Positions 7,269 to 13,097 of a stretch of 15,469 nt of DNA are shown one piece after another. The DNA lies in the NCBI GenBank assembly GCA_905207425.1, contig CAJLLB010000033.1:1-15469 (forward strand). The letters are read 5' to 3'. The notes beneath the pieces were generated by a model, which was not told where the DNA came from, searched no databases, and saw nothing but the letters and a program-made list of their open reading frames with translations. Numbering within the stretch: position 1 is the first letter of the stretch; the number at the start of each line of letters is the position of its first letter. The DNA comes from an uncultured Collinsella sp. (lineage in GTDB: Bacteria > Actinomycetota > Coriobacteriia > Coriobacteriales > Coriobacteriaceae). Made by a program: the position numbers and the translations under genes.

Positions 7269-8084
7269 ATGTTGTTGTGTCCCGTTTGCCATGAGCCACT
7301 GGTGGATAACGAGCGCGGTGCTGCATGCGCGGGCGGACACCGGTTTGACCGTGCGCGCGAGGGCTATCTGTACCTACTGCGCTCGTCCAAGAGCGGCGAC
7401 TCCATGGGCGATCCCAAGTCACAGGCGCGCAGCCGTCGTGACTTTTTGAACCGCGGATACTATGCGCCGTTGCGCGATGCGATGGTTGAGCTGGTGCGCG
7501 AGCGGGTGTCTGGGCGTGCAGCGTCTGCGAACGGCCCCATGACGCTGCTCGATATTTGCTGCGGCGAGGGCTACTACACCAGTGCCATGGGCGCGGTGCC
7601 GGGCGTGGATGCTTACGGGTTCGACCTGGGCAAAGAGATGGTGCGCCTTGCCGCCAAGCGCGGCGATGCGACCTACTTCGTGGCCAACATGAAGGACATC
7701 CCCGTGGCTGATGGCGCCTTCGATATGGTGACCGAGCTCTTCGCTCCCTTTAACGAGCGTGAGTTTGTCCGCGTGCTGGCGCCCGAGGGCTCGCTCTACA
7801 CCGTCGTGCCAGGTGCCCGTCATCTGTTTGGGCTTAAGGAAGTGCTCTACGATACGCCGTACCTTAACGACGAGAAGCTGCCGCAGACCACTGAGCTCGA
7901 GTTGGTCGGAACGCAGCGAGTATCTGCGAATATTACGCTCCAGACCCAGGCCGACATCGAGGCGGTGTTCCAAATGACGCCGTACTACTACCGCACGCGC
8001 CCTGCCGATAAAGAGCGCCTGGCAAACCTGGACACCCTTCAAACCGACATCGACTTCATCATCGCCGAGTATCGTCACAGCTAA
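7269..8084 (+). CDS. rlmA: 23S rRNA (guanine-N1) methyltransferase, RlmA family
   Basis: RlmA enzymes methylate N1 of G745 (RlmA-I) or G748 (RlmA-II, TlrB type) in helix 35 of 23S rRNA, at the peptide exit tunnel near the macrolide site. The 271-residue protein has the diagnostic N-terminal zinc finger with Cys4, Cys7, Cys20 and His24, followed by the FDRAREGYLYLL segment typical of the family. The SAM-binding motif I, LLDICCGEGYY, is at 93-103, with Asp119 as the acidic residue of motif II. The late motif QMTPYYYRTRP matches the QMTPFAWRARP of E. coli RlmA. The ATG at 7269 has AAGGAG upstream. Gram-positive relatives are usually of the G748 type, but the target base cannot be decided here. 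Expression may be affected by the palindrome upstream. Confidence 0.92.
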   Translation: MLLCPVCHEPLVDNERGAACAGGHRFDRAREGYLYLLRSSKSGDSMGDPKSQARSRRDFLNRGYYAPLRDAMVELVRERVSGRAASANGPMTLLDICCGEGYYTSAMGAVPGVDAYGFDLGKEMVRLAAKRGDATYFVANMKDIPVADGAFDMVTELFAPFNEREFVRVLAPEGSLYTVVPGARHLFGLKEVLYDTPYLNDEKLPQTTELELVGTQRVSANITLQTQADIEAVFQMTPYYYRTRPADKERLANLDTLQTDIDFIIAEYRHS

Positions 8085-8085
8085 C

Positions 8086-8124
8086 AACCTACCAAAAAGG
8101 GACAGGTTTATTTTGGTAGGTTTT
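8086..8124 (+). repeat. Inverted repeat with GGGAC loop after rlmA, possible terminator
   Basis: AACCTACCAAAA (8086-8097) pairs perfectly with TTTTGGTAGGTT (8111-8122) around the 13-base loop AGGGACAGGTTTA, and TTTT overlaps its 3' end. It starts one base after the rlmA stop codon. The right arm and following bases (TGGTAGGTTTT then TCTGG) recur at 12950-12963, so this is a dispersed repeat that may also terminate rlmA. Confidence 0.75.
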
Positions 8125-8138
8125 ATCTGGGCAAACGT

Positions 8139-8176
8139 AAAGGGCCGACCGCGGAGATGCGCGATCGGCCCTTTTT
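8139..8176. terminator. Bidirectional intrinsic terminator between rlmA and the four-helix membrane protein
   Basis: AAAGGGCCGA (8139-8148) pairs perfectly with TCGGCCCTTT (8165-8174). An inner CGCG/CGCG helix (8150-8153 with 8160-8163) extends it after one mismatch. The plus strand gives GGCCCTTTTTAG, a good U-tract. The convergent gene ends at 8213 and can use the other strand, although its U-tract is shorter. Confidence 0.88.
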
Positions 8177-8212
8177 AGTTGCTTGGCTGCAGGGGTTATG
8201 AGAAGCGAGCGC

Positions 8213-8614
8213 TTATAGGCGGTCCTTGTTCTCGGCCTTAACGGCGTGTGCCTGCTGAACAAAGAACAGGTCGTACACCACGATGACAAAGGCGCCAAAG
8301 TTGATGGCGTCGCCGCCAAACGCGGGAAGCGTGAGCACCGCTTGGGCAAGCGTGGCGACCGCGGCAACAATACCGAGCTTAAACGCGCCGTCCACCTGCG
8401 AAGGCTTGTTGGCGCCCTTGATACCGGCGACGCCTGCGGCAAGGTCGACGAGACCCTTGGCGATAAGCACGACCGCTGCGAGCGTGGCGTACGAACCGTA
8501 CGTGGAATCGAGACCGCCCGTGGCGATACCGACGCCGGCGGTGACGAGGCTGGCGATGCCCAAAACAAAGTAGATGAGAGCAAGGATTTTGAGAGTCTTG
8601 CGAGTGAAGCTCAT
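8213..8614 (-). CDS. Small four-helix membrane protein, function unknown
   Basis: The protein has 133 residues from the ATG at 8614, chosen because AAAGGA stands at the right distance upstream; the frame stays open 23 codons further but without a ribosome binding site. Hydrophobic segments lie at about 9-31, 42-66, 77-97 and 103-122, with a short positively charged start (MSFTRK) and a charged cytoplasmic-looking tail (KAENKDRL). The helices are rich in Gly, Ala and Val, and no catalytic or binding motif is visible. I do not recognise a named family; it resembles the small uncharacterised integral membrane proteins common in Actinobacteria. It is transcribed alone, convergent with rlmA and sharing its terminator. 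Confidence 0.8.
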   Translation of the reverse strand: MSFTRKTLKILALIYFVLGIASLVTAGVGIATGGLDSTYGSYATLAAVVLIAKGLVDLAAGVAGIKGANKPSQVDGAFKLGIVAAVATLAQAVLTLPAFGGDAINFGAFVIVVYDLFFVQQAHAVKAENKDRL

Positions 8615-8848
8615 GGCTGGTCCTTTCGATATGAGTACGCCAACTTGGCGCACCCAATGTACTGCACATATGGTGAAGCACATTGTAGTTCAACGCGGCG
8701 ATGCATGCGCCTGAAAGCGCTTTGAGCCCGCGTAGCCCAACCCCAACCTTTCAAAAAGGAAAGCTGGACGTAAGCCAAATCGATGGCAGCTCATGTGCGG
8801 CGCTGCGATGATGAGGCCGTAACAAGGGGCTGGTCTCAAGGAGGAGCC
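8615..8848. other. Divergent intergenic region, no gene seen
   Basis: These 234 bases separate the start of the four-helix protein (minus) from the start of a 47-aa protein (plus). TACAAT on the minus strand (8687-8682) could be a -10 box for the former, without a clear -35. CAATGT (8655-8660) and ACATTG (8680-8685) form a spaced inverted repeat beside it. CTTTC and GAAAG around 8747-8762 form a tiny hairpin. Nothing else stands out. Confidence 0.35.
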
Positions 8849-8992
8849 ATGATGTACGGAGCAGGGCAAGTGCGCGAGCCGCGGTCGTTGGGAGGGCGCA
8901 TGGGTGATTCTGTGATCGCTGCCGTGTGCACGGGATTGATGGCGGTGCTTTGCATTGGGATGCTGTGGACCATGTCGCATGTGGGACAATAG
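8849..8992 (+). CDS. 47-residue single-helix membrane protein, function unknown
   Basis: A strong ribosome binding site, AAGGAGGAG at 8838-8846, precedes an ATG at 8849 that opens a 47-codon frame. An upstream in-frame ATG at 8783 has no such site. The product has a short, positively charged N-terminal part (about residues 1-19, including REPRSLGGR) and one hydrophobic segment at about 21-43 (SVIAAVCTGLMAVLCIGMLW), then SHVGQ. It looks like a single-pass membrane peptide with the N-terminus inside. I recognise no family. It lies 63 bases upstream of rsmJ on the same strand, so the two may be cotranscribed. The quality of the ribosome binding site is the main argument that it is real. Confidence 0.6.
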   Translation: MMYGAGQVREPRSLGGRMGDSVIAAVCTGLMAVLCIGMLWTMSHVGQ

Positions 8993-9055
8993 CGGACGGT
9001 TGGGTGCCGACATAAACGGCGCTCACGTATTCGTTTTGCTTGTTAAGGAGTACCC

Positions 9056-9760
9056 ATGGGCGTCGTCGATCCCTTTTCTGTTGCTCGGGCCGCGGGGCTT
9101 GAGCTGACCGGGAAGTCCGAGGGACTCACGCTCACCGACGGCACGATGGAGCTGCGTGCCGATTTTGGCCGCATGCTTCCGCGGCTCAAGCAGGGCCGTC
9201 TGCAGCAAGAGCTGTTGGTAAAGGCTGCGCGCGCAAAAGGCATCGAGCGCCCATGGGCGATTGATGCCACGGCAGGTTTTGGCGAGGATTCGCTGCTGCT
9301 GGCTGCCGCGGGCTTTACCGTCGATCTGTATGAACAGGATTGTGTGATTGCGGCGCTCCTCAAGGATGCCCTGGATCGCGCGGCAGATGAACCGGCGCTT
9401 GCGACAGCCGTGGCGCGCATGCGCTTACATGCGGGCGAGGATAGCGTTGTCGGTCTTCGCCATACAGCTGAGCTGATCGGGCAGGGCGAGCTCACCGCTC
9501 CTGACGTGGTGTATCTGGACCCCATGTTTCCCGAGCGCACCAAGAGCGCGGCGGTGAAAAAGAAGTTCCAACTCTTGCACCATTTGGAGCAGCCGTGTGC
9601 CGATGAGGAGACGCTGGTCGAAGCTGCGCTTGCGGTGCACCCGCGCAAGGTCGTTATCAAGCGACCGGTGAAGGGGCCACTGCTTGCCGGCGTTAAGCCG
9701 AGCTATCAGCTTGCGGGCAAGGCCGTTCGCTACGATGTTTTGGTGCCGCCGCGCCTGTAG
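9056..9760 (+). CDS. rsmJ: 16S rRNA (guanine-N2) methyltransferase, RsmJ family
   Basis: In E. coli, RsmJ (YhiQ) makes m2G1516 in helix 45 of 16S rRNA using SAM. This 234-residue protein aligns by eye with it over the whole catalytic part. SAM motif I is DATAGFGEDS (70-79). The acidic residue Glu93 sits in LYEQD. Motif IV is YLDPMFP (153-159), followed by the family-typical KSAAVKKK (163-170). The later VVIKRPVKGP (about 200-209) corresponds to VVVKRPDYAP of the E. coli protein. The N-terminal 50 residues are shorter and less like the proteobacterial form. The ATG at 9056 has AAGGAG at a normal distance. Family assignment is firm from these motifs; the exact modified base in this organism is inferred. 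Confidence 0.87.
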   Translation: MGVVDPFSVARAAGLELTGKSEGLTLTDGTMELRADFGRMLPRLKQGRLQQELLVKAARAKGIERPWAIDATAGFGEDSLLLAAAGFTVDLYEQDCVIAALLKDALDRAADEPALATAVARMRLHAGEDSVVGLRHTAELIGQGELTAPDVVYLDPMFPERTKSAAVKKKFQLLHHLEQPCADEETLVEAALAVHPRKVVIKRPVKGPLLAGVKPSYQLAGKAVRYDVLVPPRL

Positions 9761-9808
9761 CTTTCGTGCGATGGTTGGCGCTCCGTCAGCGCCGTGCCGA
9801 TGCGGGGT

Positions 9809-10111
9809 CTATTTCCAAGGGTGCGACGTCAGGTGCCAGCCGCCGCAGTATTCGCATTTGTAGCAGGCCAAACCACGTCGCCCGCGGTTTTCGCAGTCGG
9901 CCATAACTGCCTCGGCCTCGGCGCGCGTGTCGTAACGGTTTTTGCGCTCGCACGACTTGTAGCGCCAGGCTTCATCGCGCTCGGCGTCCAGGGCGTCACG
10001 GCGCTCGTCCTCGCGCGCAAATAGGTCGCTCATATCGCCGCCCGTGGCAGCGCCTAAAAACTCGCTTTTGGCCTTTGACCAGGCGGCTCGCTTTTTGCTT
10101 CCCATCTGCAT
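9809..10111 (-). CDS. Small Cys-rich (zinc-ribbon-like) protein, function unknown
   Basis: The protein has 100 residues from the ATG at 10111, which has GGAGAGG at the right distance; the frame stays open 13 codons further upstream without such a site, and a second ATG lies two codons later. The N-terminal half is very charged and helical (roughly 25-50, rich in Asp, Glu and Arg). The C-terminal half holds Cys54 and Cys73, then CYKCEYC at 83-89 followed by GGWHLTSH at 90-97. This gives a plausible zinc site from Cys83, Cys86, Cys89, His93 and His97. The CxxC-WHLT ending is seen in small uncharacterised actinobacterial and phage proteins, with no function I can name. It is divergent from a GNAT gene across a region with nested inverted repeats. 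Confidence 0.7.
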   Translation of the reverse strand: MQMGSKKRAAWSKAKSEFLGAATGGDMSDLFAREDERRDALDAERDEAWRYKSCERKNRYDTRAEAEAVMADCENRGRRGLACYKCEYCGGWHLTSHPWK

Positions 10112-10129
10112 CGCGCACCTCTCCAAACG

Positions 10130-10161
10130 TTGGTATGATTGCTCAATCAAAGTGATACCAA
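10130..10161. promoter_or_regulatory. Nested inverted repeats between the Cys-rich protein and the GNAT gene, possible operator
   Basis: TTGGTAT (10130-10136) is the exact reverse complement of ATACCAA (10155-10161). Between them GATTG (10137-10141) mirrors CAATC (10144-10148). The element sits in the middle of a 68-base divergent gap, overlapping possible -10 boxes for both genes (TATGAT at 10134-10139 on the plus strand). That is where a shared operator would be placed. The bound protein is unknown. Confidence 0.4.
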
Positions 10162-10179
10162 TAAACGTGAGGTCGCCGC

Positions 10180-10671
10180 GTGATGATCAGAAAAACCCTC
10201 GATACTGACATTCCCGCCGTCATGGCCATCTATGACGCCGCCCGCGCCTTTATGCGCGCGCATGGCAACGCCACGCAGTGGCCCGAGGGCACGCCTTCGG
10301 CTGAGCAACTGGCTGCCGATATTGCCGCTGGTGGTAGTTACGTGTGTGAAGTCGACGGTCGCGTGGTGGCGACGTTTGCCTTTTTACCGGGTCCGGACGA
10401 GTGCTATGACGTCATTGAGGACGGTCAATGGCGAAGCGACACTCCGTACGCCGTACTGCACCGTGTGGCGTCCGATGGCACCGTGCACGGTATCGCGGCT
10501 GCGATGTTTGCCTTTGCTAAAGAGCGTGCCGATCACCTGCGTATCGACACGCATCAGGACAACCTGCCCATGCAGGGTGCGAGTATTAAGGCAGGGTTTG
10601 AGCGTGCCGGTGTCGTGTATGTGTCAGACGGCACGCCGCGTGTTGCGTTCGATTGGCTGCGCGAGGCGTAA
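10180..10671 (+). CDS. GNAT family N-acetyltransferase
   Basis: This protein of about 163 residues has the GNAT fold pattern, an enzyme class that moves an acetyl group from acetyl-CoA to an amine. The N-terminal IRKTLDTDIPAVMAIYDAAR is the standard first strand and helix. The middle VCEVDGRVVATFAFLPG gives the antiparallel strands. HRVASDGTVHGIAAAMFAFA corresponds to the acetyl-CoA loop, although its R/Q-x-x-G-x-G/A consensus is degenerate here. LRIDTHQDNLPMQ with GASIKAGFERAGVVY closes the fold. The start could be GTG at 10180 or ATG at 10183; GAGG at about 10169-10172 fits the GTG slightly better. The acceptor substrate is unknown. A long hairpin follows the gene and it has no operon partner. 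Confidence 0.88.
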   Translation: MMIRKTLDTDIPAVMAIYDAARAFMRAHGNATQWPEGTPSAEQLAADIAAGGSYVCEVDGRVVATFAFLPGPDECYDVIEDGQWRSDTPYAVLHRVASDGTVHGIAAAMFAFAKERADHLRIDTHQDNLPMQGASIKAGFERAGVVYVSDGTPRVAFDWLREA

Positions 10672-10699
10672 AAGCAGGGGCGCGTGTCAACAATTCGCA

Positions 10700-10736
10700 C
10701 GAACGAAAATGGCCCGGGCGGGGCCATTTTCGTTCG
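10700..10736. terminator. Long symmetric hairpin after the GNAT gene
   Basis: A perfect 16-bp stem pairs 10700-10715 (ending ATGGCCC) with 10721-10736 (starting GGGCCAT) over the 5-base loop GGGCG. The A4 and T4 runs flanking the GC core let the core act as a terminator with its U-tract on either strand. No gene converges on it, so the main job is probably to end the GNAT transcript at 10671. Confidence 0.75.
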
Positions 10737-10783
10737 CTGCGCTGATTTGCAAGCCGGCTTTCGCAAGGCGCGAACCTACGAAA

Positions 10784-10809
10784 ATCGCCGCGCGGCAACG
10801 CGGGGCGAT
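10784..10809 (+). other. GCAA-tetraloop hairpin in the gap before the TetM-like gene
   Basis: ATCGCC (10784-10789) and CGCG (10791-10794) pair with CGCG (10799-10802) and GGCGAT (10804-10809), with one G-G mismatch and a GCAA tetraloop. It lies 115 bases before the GTPase start, in a 253-base gap that otherwise holds the GNAT terminator and GC-rich sequence. If transcription starts upstream, it would be part of the leader. TATCAT at 10859-10864 is a possible -10 box, which would instead put the hairpin upstream of the transcript. Confidence 0.35.
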
Positions 10810-10924
10810 GAGCTCGGTCGGGGGATAGGGCCCGCTTCGCCCGCCGGCCCGTAAATTGTATCATCCAGTGTGGAGCGTGAACGCCCGTTGCCGCGTGCGA
10901 TGGGCTTGCAATAAGAGGAGAGCC

Positions 10925-12934
10925 ATGTCGAAACAAGCGGTCGTTGGAATTGTGGCGCATGTCGATGCCGGCAAGACCACGTTGGCCGAGGCCATGCTGT
11001 TCAACGCTGGTCGCATTCGCAAGCGCGGCCGCGTGGACGATGGCGATTCGCATCTGGACACGAACGCGATCGAGCGCGAGCGCGGCATCACGATTTTCTC
11101 GTCGCAGGCCGTGCTCGACCATGGCGATACCCACGTCATGCTCGTGGATGCACCGGGGCATGTCGATTTTTCTGCCGAGGCGGAGCGCACGCTGCGCGCG
11201 CTCGACTACGCGATTTTAGTTGTGGGCGCCAACGATGGCGTACAGGGGCACACCGAAACCCTGTGGCGCCTGCTCGCGCGCTATGAGATCCCGACGTTCA
11301 TCTATATCAACAAAATCGATTTGGAGAATCCCGGCCGCGATGTTTTGCTGGCACAGCTTGGGCAGCGTCTTTCCGAAGGCTGCCTGGATGCCAACGAACT
11401 GCTGGCGGGCGGCTCCGTTCAGGAGGACGCTGCTGCGTTGGACGAGGCGGCGCTCGAGGAGTTTCTTGAGGCGGGTGAGCTTTCCGCCGCGACGCTGTCG
11501 CGCATGGTTGCCGAGCGCAAGCTCTTTCCTTGCTTTGCCGGATCGGCGCTCAAGGACCAAGGCGTGGACGAACTGCTGGATGGCATATGCGCGCTGATGC
11601 GCGAACAGGCATGGCACCCGGAGTTTGCCGCGCGTGTCTATCGTGTCAGCCGCGGGGATCGCGGTGAGCGCTTGGCATGGGTTAAAGTGACCGGCGGCAC
11701 GCTGCATGCCAAGCAGATGATTGCCGGACGTTCCGGTGCCGAGGCATGGGAGCAGAAGGTCGATCAGGTGCGCATCTATAACGGCGAAAAGTATGAGCTT
11801 GCCCAAGAAGTTGCCGCTGGCGGTATTTGTGCCGTGACGGGTCTTGCGCACGTTCGCCCGGGGGACGCCCTGGGCGCGGAGCCTGCGGGCGATGCACCTG
11901 TCATTGCGCCGGTCCTCACCTATACGGTGCTTCCGGGCGAACACGATGTCCATGCGGTGTTCAAAGCGCTGACTGAGTTGGCGGACGAAGGTCCCATGCT
12001 CGGCGTAAGCTGGAATACGCATCTGGAGCAGATTCACCTGCAGCTGATGGGCGCCGTGCAGCTCGAGGTCGTGCAGCGGGTATTGGCAGATCGCTTTGGC
12101 CTTTCGATTGATTTTGAGTCTGGCGGCATTCTCTATAAGGAGACTATTTCGCAGCCGGTCGAGGGCGTGGGGCACTTTGAGCCACTGCGCCATTATGCCG
12201 AGGTGCATCTGAGCCTGGAGCCGTTGCCAGCGGGTTCGGGCGTGCAGTTTGGCACCGTGACCTCGACCGACGAGCTCGATCTTAACTGGCAGCGTCTGGC
12301 ACTTACTAACGCCATGGAGCGCGATCACCTGGGCGTGCTGACCGGCTCGCCCATCACCGATGTACGCATTACGCTCACAGGTGGCCGTGCGCATGCCAAA
12401 CACACCGAGGGCGGCGACTTTCGCCAGGCCACGTACCGCGCGATTCGCCAGGGTTTGATGCAGGCGCGTGAGGCCGGCGCGGCGGTGCTGCTGGAGCCGT
12501 GGTATCGCTTTGAGCTCGAGGTGCCGGGGGAGTGCGTGGGCCGGGCGCTTTCAGATGCCACGCGCATGGGTGCCGAGTACGAGCCGCCGACGATGGCGGG
12601 GGACCGGGCGAAGCTTGTGGGTCGCGTGCCGGCATCCGAGGTGCAGGACTATGCCCTGGAGGTAGCTGCCTACACAAGCGGCCGCGGTCATCTGTACCTG
12701 GAGTTCGCCGGTTATGCGGCTTGCCATGATGCCGAGCGTGTAATCGAGACTGCCGCCTATGAGCCCGAGGCCGATCTGCCCAACACGCCTGATTCGGTCT
12801 TTTGCTCTCACGGTGCCGGTTACACGGTCAAATGGTACGACGTACCCGCCGCGGCGCACGTAAAGGTCGATCCCTCCACCTTCCGCCCCTGGCGAGCAGC
12901 AGACGCCGCCTTTTTCGGCCACATGTGCCATTAG
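10925..12934 (+). CDS. TetM-like (ribosome-protection-type) translational GTPase, not clearly a resistance protein
   Basis: This 669-residue EF-G-related GTPase has the layout of the TetM/TetO family. The G motifs are AHVDAGKT (11-18), RGIT (53-56), DAPGH (75-79) and NKID (129-132), with the G5-like FAGSAL near 204-209. A beta-barrel domain II, domain III (QLMGAVQLEVVQ), domain IV and domain V follow. TetM proteins bind the ribosome and eject tetracycline, using domain IV loop residues (YSPVST region, including Pro509). Here the aligned stretch 488-500 reads RAHAKHTEGGDFR: the same length and a shared DFR, but Lys replaces the proline and the tyrosines are absent. Tetracycline protection is therefore doubtful and another ribosome-rescue role is possible. 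The ATG at 10925 has AGAGGAG seven bases away; the frame is open upstream but without a ribosome binding site. Confidence 0.85.
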   Translation: MSKQAVVGIVAHVDAGKTTLAEAMLFNAGRIRKRGRVDDGDSHLDTNAIERERGITIFSSQAVLDHGDTHVMLVDAPGHVDFSAEAERTLRALDYAILVVGANDGVQGHTETLWRLLARYEIPTFIYINKIDLENPGRDVLLAQLGQRLSEGCLDANELLAGGSVQEDAAALDEAALEEFLEAGELSAATLSRMVAERKLFPCFAGSALKDQGVDELLDGICALMREQAWHPEFAARVYRVSRGDRGERLAWVKVTGGTLHAKQMIAGRSGAEAWEQKVDQVRIYNGEKYELAQEVAAGGICAVTGLAHVRPGDALGAEPAGDAPVIAPVLTYTVLPGEHDVHAVFKALTELADEGPMLGVSWNTHLEQIHLQLMGAVQLEVVQRVLADRFGLSIDFESGGILYKETISQPVEGVGHFEPLRHYAEVHLSLEPLPAGSGVQFGTVTSTDELDLNWQRLALTNAMERDHLGVLTGSPITDVRITLTGGRAHAKHTEGGDFRQATYRAIRQGLMQAREAGAAVLLEPWYRFELEVPGECVGRALSDATRMGAEYEPPTMAGDRAKLVGRVPASEVQDYALEVAAYTSGRGHLYLEFAGYAACHDAERVIETAAYEPEADLPNTPDSVFCSHGAGYTVKWYDVPAAAHVKVDPSTFRPWRAADAAFFGHMCH

Positions 12935-12963
12935 GGGACGGGGTAGAAATGGTAGGTTTTCTG
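12934..12963 (+). repeat. GGGAC repeat overlapping the stop codon of the TetM-like gene
   Basis: GGGGAC starts on the last base of the TAG stop (12934-12939). It is followed by GGGGTAGAAATGGTAGGTTTTCTGG. The part TGGTAGGTTTT plus CTGG matches the right half of the repeat at 8111-8130, at the same distance from its GGGAC. The left arm of the inverted repeat is missing here, so this looks like a partial or diverged copy. Confidence 0.6.
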
Positions 12964-12975
12964 GTCCTCTAGCCC

Positions 12976-13064
12976 TTGACAAATTGGTTTTGGTGCCAGC
13001 GTGACAAATTGTCAGTTCCTTTGTCAGATTAAGTTGGTATAACTCGGTACAAGTTGGTATAACT
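12976..13064 (+). promoter_or_regulatory. Repeat-rich control region of the AAA ATPase gene
   Basis: Two exact copies of AAGTTGGTATAACT (13031-13044 and 13051-13064) stand 20 bases apart, two helical turns, and each is a partial palindrome (AGTT/AACT). Upstream, TGACAAATTG occurs at 12977-12986 and again at 13002-13011, the second as part of the palindrome TGACAAATTGTCA (13002-13014); TTGTCA recurs at 13021-13026. TTGACA (12976-12981) resembles a -35 box without a matching -10. TTGGTA (13034-13039) and TATAAC (13058-13063), 18 bases apart, are a second promoter option. The stretch is AT-rich beside its GC-rich neighbours. Confidence 0.55.
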
Positions 13065-13097
13065 ATTGCCAGGGTTTGCCAATCCGAGGAGTCCGAC

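Noticed and set aside
8783..8992. A longer start at 8783 for the 47-aa membrane protein.
   Set aside because: There is no ribosome binding site before 8783, while AAGGAGGAG precedes the ATG at 8849.
11216..12403. A 395-codon minus-strand frame inside the TetM-like GTPase gene.
   Set aside because: The GTPase reading is supported by all G motifs. The antisense frame is low-complexity His/Arg/Leu-rich, with no ribosome binding site or family.
12905..12920. GCCTTTTTCGGCC near the end of the TetM-like gene, considered as a terminator.
   Set aside because: It lies inside the coding sequence and has the T-run in the loop, not after the stem.
10925..12934. Calling the gene a tetracycline resistance gene (tetM/tetW type).
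   Set aside because: The key domain IV loop residues differ, and nothing around it suggests a mobile resistance element.
12976..13064. The repeated units before the AAA gene, considered as a CRISPR array or a plasmid-type iteron origin.
   Set aside because: There are only two exact copies of 14 bases with a 6-base spacer and no cas or replication initiator gene. Operators fit better.
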